From NCBI RefSeq assembly GCF_041734735.1, contig NC_134905.1:9369415-9433414 (forward strand): 64,000 nt of DNA. The letters run 5' to 3'. Position numbers and translations under genes: made by a program. Positions 54,380-56,422 of the stretch are shown piece by piece. Origin of the DNA: Babylonia areolata (taxonomy: Eukaryota; Mollusca; Gastropoda; Neogastropoda; Buccinidae). The stretch's first letter is position 1. The number at the start of each line of letters is the position of its first letter. The notes under the pieces were generated by a model that saw only the letters and a list, made by a program, of their open reading frames with translations, was not told where the DNA came from and made no database searches.

Positions 54380-54508
54380 GTGACGCCGCGGGAGGTTCGC
54401 CTTGCAGACTTCCTCACATCCATCTCCACACACAGGAAGACGGTGTCTGCAGAGGAGCTGGAGAAATTCCACCACTTCACCCAGCATTTTGGAGACAGTG
54501 GCTGTTGA
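7972..54508 (+). CDS. VPS4-like: VPS4-like AAA ATPase, ten-exon model spanning the window
   Basis: Joined exons: 7972-8019, 15291-15410, 15830-15947, 23466-23675, 26663-26816, 27591-27636, 29796-30022, 39187-39377, 52369-52445, 54380-54508. Every junction is GT-AG and all phases agree. The product is 439 residues; VPS4 proteins are about 440. Landmarks: FPHLF before the nucleotide fold; Walker A GPPGTGKS (about 178-185); pore-loop-like SWVGESE; Walker B IFIDEID (about 234-240); sensor-1 ATN (N about 284); Arg fingers in FLRRF (about 295-296); GYSGSD; ATH; and the VPS4 C-terminal helix ending [16 protein letters not shown]4 disassembles ESCRT-III filaments in the cytosol at endosomes, midbodies and nuclear envelope. 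Here the N-terminal about 130 residues show no MIT signature and the beta-domain is shortened, so this may be a divergent paralogue with altered partners. Katanin and spastin fit the C-terminus less well. Confidence 0.8.
8020..8860. other. Non-coding stretch with (GT)n and (GA)n runs
   Basis: No exon or coding transposon seen. Long GT and TCTG runs (8262-8340), an AT run (8526-8548) and GT/GA/G runs (8706-8752) dominate. If exon 1 is real, this is the start of intron 1. Confidence 0.5.
8865..10095 (-). mobile_element. LINE 3' end: C-terminal ORF remnant plus long 3' UTR
   Basis: On the minus strand, 10095 to about 9972 encodes a LINE-type C-terminus ([18 protein letters not shown]... to a stop). 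It is followed by a 3' UTR full of CA, GA and AT microsatellites and ends in a (TTGTC)n tail at 8865-8890. Next to the tail, read on the plus strand, is TTTTTTTCATCCAGTCCCC, which is shared in similar form with the LINE tails at 11010-11060 and 11535-11560. Only the distal end of the element is present. Confidence 0.55.
9079..9160. repeat. (CA)n microsatellite
   Basis: About 80 bases of almost pure CA repeat inside the LINE 3' UTR. Further CA, GA and AT runs occur at 9230-9250, 9450-9495 and 9606-9672. Confidence 0.9.
10096..10967. other. Non-coding stretch
   Basis: GA and GT runs at 10088-10127, then AT-rich unique-looking sequence. A (GT)n-(TA)n-(GA)n compound microsatellite occupies 10881-10965. 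No gene seen. Confidence 0.5.
10968..12062 (-). mobile_element. Tandemly duplicated LINE 3' UTR (about 510-bp unit)
   Basis: Two diverged copies of the same non-coding segment lie head to tail. The block containing CAGCCCTCGAAGGGGAA occurs at about 11037 and again about 11548. The block containing GCACATGTTACAA recurs at about 11380 and about 11910. Poly-C and GA runs differ between copies. At about 11478-11500 the reverse strand shows a TTCAATTCAATTC tail, so these are probably two successive LINE 3' UTRs on the minus strand, next to the LINE ORF that starts at 12065. Confidence 0.55.
12065..14200 (-). mobile_element. Decayed LINE (endonuclease and partial RT), interrupted by a second LINE
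   Basis: Read right to left on the minus strand. About 14200-13865 gives an endonuclease N-part in several frames ([26 protein letters not shown]). 13861-13481 continues it ([27 protein letters not shown]). 13536-13245 is the linker region before RT. After an interruption (13230 to about 12555), 12550-12065 resumes with [14 protein letters not shown] and RT motifs [19 protein letters not shown] and QSGFREG. It stops abruptly at 12065 inside RT. At least three frameshifts or stops make it non-functional. The motifs fit the CR1/L2/Jockey group. Confidence 0.65.
12555..13230 (-). mobile_element. Second LINE fragment (RT palm to C-terminus) nested in the first
   Basis: On the minus strand it begins inside RT at [14 protein letters not shown], shows the catalytic box in [10 protein letters not shown], and after a decayed stretch ends with [17 protein letters not shown] and [13 protein letters not shown]. 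It is 5'-truncated and interrupts the linker/RT of the surrounding LINE. Its sequence differs clearly from the host LINE, so it is another family, probably Jockey-like. No clear target-site duplication was seen. Confidence 0.6.
14201..14965. other. Non-coding stretch
   Basis: Contains an A-rich/AAC-repeat patch (14325-14390), TCTG runs (14587-14650) and a small open frame from an ATG at 14667. No firm gene or transposon. Confidence 0.4.
14970..15045 (+). mobile_element. Retroelement 3' tail with (CTTGT)n
   Basis: CGAAATAAAGAATTGTGT runs into CTTGT repeats (15000-15020) and then CTGT repeats. The tail pentanucleotide matches, on the opposite strand, the LINE tail at 8865-8890. No coding remnant is attached. 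Confidence 0.45.
15291..15410 (+). CDS. VPS4-like gene, exon 2
   Basis: Forty codons, phase 0 at both ends, with acceptor TCTCCGACAG and donor GTACGTGT. The peptide runs [20 protein letters not shown] and continues [16 protein letters not shown]. An alternative acceptor at 15280/15281 would add one base plus three codons in the same frame. A damaged second copy of this exon lies 260 bp downstream. The segment is not recognisably MIT, the domain normally at this position. Confidence 0.6.
15411..15570. repeat. (GT)n microsatellite after exon 2
   Basis: GT repeats with GC and CATG interruptions begin at the donor itself. A similar (GT/GC)n run follows the exon-2 shadow at 15648-15676. Confidence 0.85.
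15571..15645 (+). pseudogene. Shadow copy of exon 2
   Basis: GACATTAACCTGATGGTCAC and the following CAACCTTTCCCATTGT match exon 2 closely. The copy then diverges but recovers the exon's end (CATACTGTACG against CATTCTGTACG) and its trailing GT repeat. The inserted codons and loss of the Lys-rich start suggest it is not used, though it keeps an open frame. Confidence 0.65.
15830..15947 (+). CDS. VPS4-like gene, exon 3
   Basis: Acceptor after a poly-C tract (CTCCCCTGCCAG), phase 0 in and phase 1 out, donor GTAAAT. It encodes [20 protein letters not shown] followed by [12 protein letters not shown], a likely helix. Composition is clearly coding compared with the C-rich and CTT-rich surroundings. 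Confidence 0.7.
15948..16283. other. Pyrimidine-rich intronic stretch
   Basis: GTT repeats, then about 150 bases of CTCCTCTTCC-type sequence (16010-16200), strongly strand-asymmetric. No exon seen. Confidence 0.6.
16284..16370 (-). mobile_element. Retroelement 3' tail with (CCTTG)n, reverse copy
   Basis: Reverse complement of the 4131-4186 type of terminus: GGGGGCACAAG, then AAATAAA, then GCCTTGCC repeats. Same family in opposite orientation. Confidence 0.5.
16371..16880. other. Unassigned intronic sequence
   Basis: Unique-looking sequence, GC-richer than average. Parts after about 16600 may already be 5' UTR of the downstream LINE. No frame is convincing. Confidence 0.35.
17514..18677 (+). 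CDS. LINE endonuclease domain (AP endonuclease-like)
   Basis: A 387-codon frame starts [15 protein letters not shown]. Endonuclease landmarks follow: ALSETRL (metal-binding Glu), [18 protein letters not shown] (catalytic Asp; Asn in the usual GDFN is Asp here), and [12 protein letters not shown] (the terminal Asp-His pair). It ends at a TAG in the linker, where related copies read on as [15 protein letters not shown] second frame carries the linker to about 18838, with one frameshift near 18770. This endonuclease nicks target DNA for target-primed reverse transcription. The D-for-N change suggests the copy is inactive. Confidence 0.85.
   Translation: MTIATWNVCTLLDRGNLARPQRCTALIASELARCNIDIAALSETRLAEEGELCERGAGYTFFWSGRGPEERHEAGVGFAVKTTLVGKLAGPPKGVNDRLMTMKLSICNGKKFTTIVSAYAPTMTNLDEIKDKFYEDLNAVITTVPNADKLIILGDFDVRVGCDSTSWEGVIGKHGVGNCNSNGQLLLQTCAEHDLLITNTIFCLPTRNRTSWMHPRSGHWHLIDFVIVRKRDRQDVRVTRAMCGAECWTDHRLIVSKLSLRIQPKRRPQGMKALKRLNVNKLELGNIKQSFADTLEERLESTVLDSQNVEAAWGALHETVYNTAVECLGPSVRQHKDWFDENCAEIKQLLEDKRQAYRAHIEDPKSQSKKDILKSARSTIQLKLRQM
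18841..20775 (-). mobile_element. Inverted, 5'-truncated copy of the same LINE family
   Basis: Read right to left: the end of the endonuclease ([20 protein letters not shown]), linker, RT N-part in one frame (20794-19811), then RT in a second frame (19768-18848). Motifs include [44 protein letters not shown] and FADDCALNA. Compared with the + copy, the part after VDKFATEG jumps to [15 protein letters not shown], so about 170 codons of the connection region are deleted. The C-terminus ends with [18 protein letters not shown] and a stop. There is a frameshift near 19805. Confidence 0.8.
20783..22643 (+). CDS. LINE reverse transcriptase with C-terminal zinc finger
   Basis: Two frames (to 21976, then from 21942) joined by a small deletion near 21970. 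RT motifs in order: [76 protein letters not shown], the catalytic FADDCALNA, and YLGSTLSRT. The C-terminal part has [31 protein letters not shown] and a single C2H2 finger (C-x2-C, 12 residues, H-x3-H) at about 22553-22610. [13 protein letters not shown] and the overall plan fit the RTE group. Apart from the one break it is well preserved. Confidence 0.85.
22750..23256 (+). repeat. 50-bp tandem repeat, about 10 units
   Basis: Unit begins CAGTGCCTGGGTCTTGG and ends GAAGGGGTTGTT. Most units are 50 bp; some carry an extra CAGC (54 bp) and the last is shortened. Neighbouring units differ by only one or two bases, suggesting recent amplification. It lies between the LINE 3' end and exon 4. Confidence 0.9.
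23466..23675 (+). CDS. VPS4-like gene, exon 4
   Basis: Acceptor TTCTGTTTCAG, phase 1 both ends. The first 30 codons are an acidic Gly/Glu-rich linker, followed by [13 protein letters not shown], then the VPS4-type approach to the AAA fold ([28 protein letters not shown]). The linker's purine-rich sequence (GGAGGGGGAG) may be unstable. Confidence 0.85.
23781..24161 (-). mobile_element. tRNA-derived SINE with (GAA)n tail
   Basis: On the minus strand the head resembles a tRNA: box A-like TAGCTGAGTGG and box B-like GGGTTTGAATC, with GGCGCAATAGC at the 5' end. The body leads to a 3' end GAACGCAGAAGAAGAAG. That 3' terminus is shared with the LINE fragment at 24825-25410. It is about 380 bp and appears full length. 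It is a pol III-type SINE, not a functional tRNA gene. Confidence 0.75.
24405..26040 (+). mobile_element. Helentron/MITE-like element, copy B
   Basis: The left end is GACTCACTTGTG, which with CAAGGTGAGTC 4 bases later can form a terminal hairpin. The right end is CACAAGTGAGTC plus a conserved segment to CCTCTCTTG. A (GT)n run follows the left end. The interior matches copy A and carries a LINE fragment. Flanks on both sides are T-rich. Confidence 0.65.
24825..25410 (-). mobile_element. 5'-truncated LINE (C-terminal region) with 13-bp target-site duplication
   Basis: Inserted in copy B between two copies of AAATTAAGTCCTT (24812-24824 and 25411-25423). The minus-strand frame encodes a LINE C-terminus with [18 protein letters not shown] and a Cys/His segment ([17 protein letters not shown]). 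This plan is known downstream of RNase H domains in some LINE clades. It ends in GAACGCAGAAGAAGAAG. The target duplication overlaps the CTT tail by a few bases. This is a clean example of target-primed insertion. Confidence 0.8.
26663..26816 (+). CDS. VPS4-like gene, exon 5 (Walker A)
   Basis: Acceptor GTTGACGTGCAG, phase 1 in and phase 2 out, donor GTAGGTGG. It encodes [20 protein letters not shown] and, further on, [25 protein letters not shown] is the complete P-loop. WVGE is the pore-loop 1 segment, with Ser in place of the usual Lys before Trp. Confidence 0.95.
26821..26950. repeat. (GT)n microsatellite at the start of an intron
   Basis: GT repeats with GC interruptions start four bases past the exon 5 donor. 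Similar GT runs follow or precede several exons of this gene. Confidence 0.9.
27591..27636 (+). CDS. VPS4-like gene, candidate 46-nt exon 6
   Basis: A long pyrimidine tract ends CTCCCTCCGTTAG, and 46 bases later comes a weak GTGCTG donor. The phase (2 in, 0 out) is exactly that needed between exons 5 and 7. The 15 whole codons ([15 protein letters not shown]) equal the number of residues between GESEK and IFIDEID in VPS4. Sequence similarity is low (Arg 3 and Leu 5 are conserved positions), so this rests on phase, length and acceptor. Confidence 0.45.
27637..28003. other. Intronic sequence, nothing recognised
   Basis: AT-rich, no exon or transposon signature seen before the Helentron-like copy C. 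Confidence 0.4.
28004..29640 (+). mobile_element. Helentron/MITE-like element, copy C
   Basis: The longest uninterrupted copy (about 1.64 kb). It starts ACTCTTGTGTAAAC, has a (GT)n run at 28035-28072, and ends ATGTGTCTTGAAGGCCCTGC then CTCTCTTGTT. It includes a middle block (about 28290-28690) absent from A and B, so A and B are internally deleted. No transposase frame seen. Confidence 0.65.
29796..30022 (+). CDS. VPS4-like gene, exon 7 (Walker B, sensor 1, Arg fingers)
   Basis: Acceptor CCTCATCCAG, phase 0 in and phase 2 out, donor GTGCGTGT. It encodes [20 protein letters not shown], then [13 protein letters not shown], then [20 protein letters not shown] and IYVPLPD. Walker B, the sensor-1 Asn and the paired Arg are all present, so ATP hydrolysis should be intact. 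Confidence 0.95.
30620..33964 (+). CDS. LINE ORF2: endonuclease plus reverse transcriptase
   Basis: Length 1114 codons. The first about 150 are Pro/Leu-rich and may be partly untranslated. Endonuclease: [21 protein letters not shown] (Glu), [101 protein letters not shown], the catalytic [11 protein letters not shown], and [16 protein letters not shown]. The C-terminus has [36 protein letters not shown] and [20 protein letters not shown]. All catalytic residues expected for EN and RT are present. The layout fits the L2 clade best, with CR1 the alternative. Confidence 0.9.
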   Translation: MCMYFMMEWSIHWCLFCAILPPELQVIWTCFLCNLASILACQSKPFLHHPLLHAQPAPRVPEADLYHRPLLNAHSPRVSYTRDQLLSVPPAALDPSVIDAIRGVGIGCHLPRVRTHRAGRRKQRKIAVVCGTGRVTSTDHPVKCINFNNLIRVPLSCFPSHRSAQISLGLFNAQSVGPRLKRSAINEHLLSISLDILCITETWLRSTGDEAKCRDLAPPGYTTTSFPCVTTTCGGGIAFVVSDRLLPHTTYTTAFPFNHASFELAQLSLSLPHSHLNVFCLYRPPPNKKNKLSDTMFIEQFPDFLEYANSLPGSLLIVGDFNFHFDSPTQFYTSKLLEIVSLFDLNQSVTEPTHNRGHIVDWVLHRNEDCLLKSTTVDHTLSSDHHSVTCHLNLTKPPTPRVYREVRTLASIDLDLFKADLLTNIPFEPTADQLSTVLRAALDRHAPSTRRLICNRPPSPWYNTVGPELLEAKRERRRAERHWRATCLTISRDIFQTARNNVTNIVDRAKSKFYSSKILACTTAKQLFNATNNLLGKMKNTPLPTTFSVQELPQKFSDFFTGKISCIREKLDSVVSPSPVQERVYSGPVLHCFQPVTEDFVKKVCLSACPKSCELDPVPSSLLVECIDVLLPHITHVINSSLLSGCFPESFKSAVVRPLIKKPSLDHNCLKNYRPVSNLSFLSKLLEKIILSQLLAHLEQNGLLNSHQSAYRRGHSCETALLRIVNNLLSGFDEDKISVLALLDLSAAFDTIDHSILLNRLKTSFGIRDTALAWITSYLSDRTQKVCVNGTYSRVSALKYGVPQGSVLGPVLFVLYAALVSDVISHHAMSHESFADDTQLYQSASIAEFDALVTQTQECIAGLKDWMTLNKLQLNDDKTEFMITCPKKFRQHPSFPDSVLINSTPVSLSPSVRSLGVILDQSLSFQQHISNICKVAYLELRRISSIRHYLSTDATKTLVCSLVLSRLDYCNSLLASLPKYLLDSLQRIQNNAARLICRASKFDHVSPLLQSLHWLPVSDRIDYKLSTLTFSAVNGSGPKYLSELIHIYTPSRQLRSSSDTRLLRIPHVRRKTYGHRSFSFQSPKTWNKLPDNLRHSDSLASFKSRLKTHLFPQQ
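34168..34207. repeat. (GT)n microsatellite
   Basis: Forty bases of pure GT in the LINE 3' UTR. Confidence 0.9.
34345..39060 (+). repeat. 4.7-kb minisatellite, about 47-bp unit, roughly 100 copies
   Basis: Core motifs CTGTCTCTGTCTCCCCCTG and TCACTGATTTATCCCATAGT alternate through the whole span. The commonest unit is 47 bp; 42- and 46-bp variants (for example lacking TTCA) are interspersed. Higher-order copies exist: a distinctive stretch with CCCCCTGTAAATGATTTATC appears at about 37097 and again about 897 bp later, and a CAGTGATTTACTCCAG variant at 35510 recurs about 503 bp later. ATT-type repeats flank both ends. It fills the intron before exon 8. Open frames inside it are by-products of the repeat. 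Confidence 0.95.
39187..39377 (+). CDS. VPS4-like gene, exon 8
   Basis: Acceptor TGCCCCCACAG, phase 2 in and phase 1 out, donor GTACGC. It encodes [15 protein letters not shown], then [20 protein letters not shown] and [24 protein letters not shown] and QPVR with ATH are strongly conserved VPS4 features. Confidence 0.95.
39478..39580 (+). mobile_element. SINE S1 central fragment
   Basis: GTCCCATGTGCTGCTGGCAT, AAGAACCCACAGCAACAAAT and GACAAAATTCTGTAG match, on the opposite strand, the body of the split SINE at 26100-26200. Head and tail are missing. Confidence 0.6.
39581..40040. other. AT-rich intronic sequence
   Basis: No exon seen. A G-rich patch lies at 39925-39962. The right part may be 3' UTR of the adjacent minus-strand LINE. 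Confidence 0.4.
40045..41128 (-). mobile_element. Tx1-type LINE, C-terminal region
   Basis: The minus-strand frame 41128-40304 continues in another frame to about 40045 (one frameshift near 40305). Signature pieces: [39 protein letters not shown], a Cys/His segment [16 protein letters not shown], then [13 protein letters not shown]. These match the C-terminal part of Tx1/L1-group ORF2 proteins. The RT region of probably the same element is at 46555-44868. Confidence 0.7.
41673..41709 (+). CDS. Candidate first exon of a secreted protein
   Basis: After AACACAAAA an ATG opens [12 protein letters not shown], a hydrophobic signal-peptide-like start, ending in phase 1 at a consensus GTAAGT donor. 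The next in-phase exon lies 282 bp downstream. Confidence 0.35.
41992..42063 (+). CDS. Candidate second exon of the same protein
   Basis: Acceptor TTTTTGCTTTAG, 72 nt, phase 1 in and out, donor GTGAGT. Joined to the first exon the peptide continues [20 protein letters not shown] and CYRL. This gives a signal peptide with possible cleavage after LPAS and an extracellular Cys. No family recognised and no third exon is firm. It lies in the last long intron of the VPS4-like gene, same strand, so it could also be an alternative exon pair of that gene. Confidence 0.35.
42553..42626. repeat. (GT)n-(GA)n compound microsatellite
   Basis: GT run followed by GTGAGTGAGAGA sequence. A pure GT run of 40 bases lies nearby at 42880-42919. 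Confidence 0.9.
42920..43480. other. AT-rich stretch, no gene seen
   Basis: Low-complexity AT-rich sequence without a convincing frame. A strong minus-strand GTAAGT lies at about 43450, but no exon could be built on it. Confidence 0.4.
43485..43915 (-). mobile_element. Second, more decayed Tx1-type fragment
   Basis: The stretch 43717-43915 is a diverged copy of 40996-41210: both contain GCCGGGAAACCTATGA or a close variant, GTGCATTTTCTC and GGATGGAAGAAAAAG. In translation both give a variant of F-G-x-HRFPGI. It is a duplicate of part of the Tx1-type element to its left. Confidence 0.5.
43916..44867. other. AT-rich stretch, no gene seen
   Basis: No frame, tail or repeat that I can name. It separates two parts of a probable Tx1 element, so it may be an unrecognised insertion. 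Confidence 0.4.
44868..46555 (-). mobile_element. Tx1-type LINE, reverse transcriptase region
   Basis: Minus strand, three or more frames. It begins [20 protein letters not shown], then [86 protein letters not shown], the catalytic [22 protein letters not shown], and later [31 protein letters not shown] and the LADD box fit the Tx1/L1 group. Frameshifts near 45615 and 45200 and stops show it is dead. No endonuclease is present; an S1 SINE end adjoins it at 46600. Confidence 0.8.
46600..46702 (+). mobile_element. SINE S1 3' end with (AATAC)n tail
   Basis: GGTGGCACTGCACTGGCGAT, AGAGCAGCCTGAAATTCA and GTAATACAATACAATAC match the tail end of the SINE at 24295-24400 in opposite orientation. Confidence 0.6.
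47414..48446 (+). pseudogene. LINE endonuclease, frameshifted
   Basis: Starts [15 protein letters not shown], then DIAALSET. A frameshift near 47550-47630 moves into the frame [63 protein letters not shown]. In the catalytic strand the usual GDFN reads VDFN. A stop after SGISKF (48446) and a frame change separate it from RT. Probably inactive. Confidence 0.8.
48515..50569 (+). CDS. LINE reverse transcriptase, intact 684-codon frame, C2H2 finger
   Basis: Begins [19 protein letters not shown] motifs: [86 protein letters not shown], and the catalytic FTDDCALAA with Thr where relatives have Ala. Then [40 protein letters not shown] and a C-terminal C2H2 finger (C-x2-C, 12 residues, H-x3-H) before HTDR. 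The frame is unbroken, in contrast to its endonuclease, and both catalytic Asp residues remain. Confidence 0.85.
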   Translation: MQTKQLIQKRLREMKNTWWERKSEELQSAADAHDMKTFHDGLRAVYGPRVTGSTPVRALDQTTLLTDKKDILVCWAEHFNTLLNRDLSVSDKAIAALPQLPVSDSLAASPTKAETRKALKLTMSGKAPGADGILAYIYKYGGEVLTDKLTALFQSICERGEVPQDFKDASIFHIYKQKGDKTSCDNHRGISLLCIAGKIFARVILNRLVDHVSNTVIPEAQCSFRSGRGTCDMVFAVRQMQEMCREQNKELHMVFVDLTKAFDTVNRCSLWKILLKFGCPESLIQLIVSFHDGMQARVQENNDMSDPFPVVNGVKQGCVLAPTLFSILFSAMLIDTFQDCDRGIYIQFCTDGKLFNLGRLHARFRVFEALLREFLFTDDCALAAHTHEDMQFIMDRFSTSCRRFGFTISLSKTESMYQPASSQNACAFPPPAIKIDDTEIKSVDKFCYLGSTLCSNGVLDTEVTLHIAKVSSTFGRHNNRLWNNKGIRLSTKMKTYRAVVLTTLLYCGETWTIYHCHIQQLEQFHQRCLRKILGIKWEDRVSNLQVLERSSLLIQCQLCWTGHVVRMTDSRIPKMLLYGQLKEGHRELGRPCKCFKDTLKTNLKACDKDIASWETDALDRSCWRMLCSSGIKTFENKRTLAIKEKHERRKQGSTSEDVFPCNNCGKCCASRISLFSHMRTHTDR
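50670..51522 (+). mobile_element. TIR DNA transposon, non-autonomous, 853 bp
   Basis: Ends are inverted repeats of about 28 bp: TGTAGGGTAGGTATG then AATTGCGAAC at the left, and the reverse complement with about three mismatches at the right. It sits inside an AATAC-type repeat tract, part of which continues at 51523-51610. The target duplication is short and hidden by the repeat. No transposase frame. Inner copies of ATTGCGAAC near 50895 and its reverse near 51105 suggest sub-terminal motifs. Confidence 0.75.
51523..52368. other. Intronic sequence before exon 9
   Basis: AATAC/AATGC repeats to 51610, then T-rich sequence with GTTT runs. No transposon or exon named. Confidence 0.45.
52369..52445 (+). 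CDS. VPS4-like gene, exon 9
   Basis: Acceptor CTCTCTGTATTAG, phase 1 in and phase 0 out, donor GTAAAA. With the split codon it encodes [20 protein letters not shown] and DLPPDK, equivalent to the PCSPGDPGA...VPGDK part of VPS4. The beta-domain loop before it is about 15 residues shorter than in human VPS4. Confidence 0.9.
52475..53822 (+). repeat. Purine-rich minisatellite, about 42-bp unit, about 30 copies
   Basis: The repeat core is GGAGGGAAGAGAGAAGTGTG followed by GATGGAAGGGGGGAATTA, with the G run varying from 4 to 9. It begins 30 bases past the exon 9 donor. The + strand is almost all purine. Frames on both strands stay open because of the unit sequence and are not genes. Confidence 0.95.
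54155..54379. repeat. (GT)n microsatellites before exon 10
   Basis: Three GT-rich blocks, each preceded by TTTAAAAAA-like sequence, so the block itself is partly duplicated (54190-54250 and 54275-54330). The last runs straight into the acceptor GTGTGCAG. Confidence 0.9.
54380..54508 (+). CDS. VPS4-like gene, exon 10 (C-terminus)
   Basis: Phase 0 in, 42 codons plus [23 protein letters not shown] then [20 protein letters not shown] and GC. It corresponds to the VPS4 C-terminal helix that packs on the AAA fold and is specific to this subfamily (human TVNADDLLKVKKFSEDFG). The acceptor is an unusual GT repeat rather than a pyrimidine tract. Confidence 0.95.
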   Translation: MTPREVRLADFLTSISTHRKTVSAEELEKFHHFTQHFGDSGC

Positions 54509-54860
54509 TGCGGTCTGTTGTGGAGACTTTGGTTGATGTTTCCTGTTCACACAGGCAATGCTATGCTGTGTCAGTAGTGTCTGGGTACTGCCCAAGTATC
54601 GTTACATTGTGTAGTCGTGTATAATTATTTCCGTTTGACGCCGGAAAAGCGTCGTAGTATAATTTCTGTGTAATTTAAGATCGATGAAGATTGTGTTTAC
54701 ACTGAATAGTCTTGGGGTAATGTTTTCCATTCGACGCAGGTAATGCTATATTGTGTAGTCCATGTGATAAGATTGACTTCAGTAACGCCGATGTACACAT
54801 TTCTGGGTCACGCCCCCACCCCCTTCCCCACAGGTACAATGTTCAGTAAACACAACACAG
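54509..54860 (+). repeat. 3' UTR/downstream region with degenerate about 80-bp repeats
   Basis: Several diverged copies of a unit containing TTCC.TTCGACGCAGGTAATGCTATA.TGTGTAG occur at 54535-54600, 54625-54665 and 54720-54770, and again at 55925-56010 and 58690-58800. No clear AATAAA signal was found. Confidence 0.5.
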
Positions 54861-55915
54861 TGTCATACCTTAAAACTGTCACGTTCTATAAGAGACCGGA
54901 CAAGTAACCGCCACCTGACCCAGCACTAACACCCTGACACCACAAACACAGACTGTAACAGGATAAGAGTTCAGTATAAATTTATTCAGCACATGGAGCA
55001 GACAATACACAGAGGGTTAAACAGACGACGGAAAACAACAAAGCACACTACTACAAAGACAAGTTATCCAGCAGCTTAACTAAAGAGTATGGAATGGCAC
55101 AAAATGTGGAAATAATCACAATCCTTCAAGTGAAGGGCAATGGGCTCATGAGTGAATAAATTCACTTCTGGAAGGAAAATAAACGAATAGCACATGAGTG
55201 TGTGTGAGTGTGTGAATATGTGTACAGAGTGACATGGAAACACAAGCACAACGTTGATGATGAAGTAGTGACAACGACGACGACGATGAAGAACAGTAAG
55301 TGACGACGTCGAAGAAGAGTGACGACGAAGACGAAGAACAGTGACTATGAAGATGGAGAGCACCAAGACAGCCGAGCACCAGGCCAGAGAACGCTGGCGA
55401 TGGAAGGCAGCAGCAGGCACCAGCAGCCAATGGAGGCCTGGACCATGGAAGTCAAAGGCTGGTAGTGGGATTCCAGGGAAGACAGTGGAGGGTCAGTGAA
55501 AGGGTAGGGAAGTCAGTGGAAGACATGGAAAGTGGGAACGCTGAAAGCACTTTCAGGCGGGTACTGCCACCCAGACGCTGAAAGACACCAAACACAGAAC
55601 ACCGAACGAAGAGCACCCAACACTCGGAGGAAAAATTATCCCCACTGCAGAGTGCAAAACCAGGCAAACAGCCCTGAAGAGTGTAAAGCAGACACGACTG
55701 CCACCAATACCAGTCGCAGGTGAAAAGCCTAGAATCCTGTCACTGACTGACCAGCTCAGGAAAGGTTGATCTCAGTTCAGTGACAGCCTGAACTGAGACA
55801 CATGAGATTGCCGTGCAATCCGCACAACCCACACCGCTCTCCAGCTGAATGGGGTGGGAGAACAAGGAGGGGGTAAGGGACACACACCTTGGTTTGTCAT
55901 GAGATGTGACAAAAA
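54861..55915. other. Unassigned repeat-like segment
   Basis: It interrupts the degenerate repeats on either side, so it looks inserted. Includes GAC/GAA triplet runs (55255-55340) and, on the minus strand, AATAAA-type signals. No coding domain recognised. The element class is not determined. Confidence 0.4.
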
Positions 55916-56422
55916 CTGACTCAGATAACGCTATACTGCGTCACTGATGTGTGGTTAACATTTTCCGTTGGATGCAGGTAAAGCTGCATGGTAGTCTCTG
56001 TATAATTTTTCACACAAACAGCATGGCCAACTAGCCTTTACTATCTCAGCAGGTAAGCTCTGGAACCTTCTGTCATACTCTCTGAAACAGCCAGTCCTTA
56101 GAGTCTTTCAGGTCAGGCCTAAAAACATACCTCTTTACCTGTGACCATGATTAAGGCCTATCCCTCACTACCATTTAATAACATGCTTTTTCCATCCAGA
56201 CTGATTACTTGATTGTGATGTGTATGCATGAGGACGGAGTAGGGAGTGTGTATGCGGCTGCCTTTGAGTGTGTGTGTGTATGTGTGTGCGTGCGTGTAAG
56301 AGAGTTTTCGTGCGTGCGTGCACCCATTTGTGTGAGTATGTGTGTTGTTACTTGTTATCTTTTCGCATTATACACCATACCATATTATTGTTTCTTTGGT
56401 ATTACTTTTTGCTGTTACTGTA

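Noticed and set aside
54861-55915. Possible long terminal repeat or other inserted element
   Set aside because: No matching second copy, no recognisable termini and no coding domain; left as unassigned.
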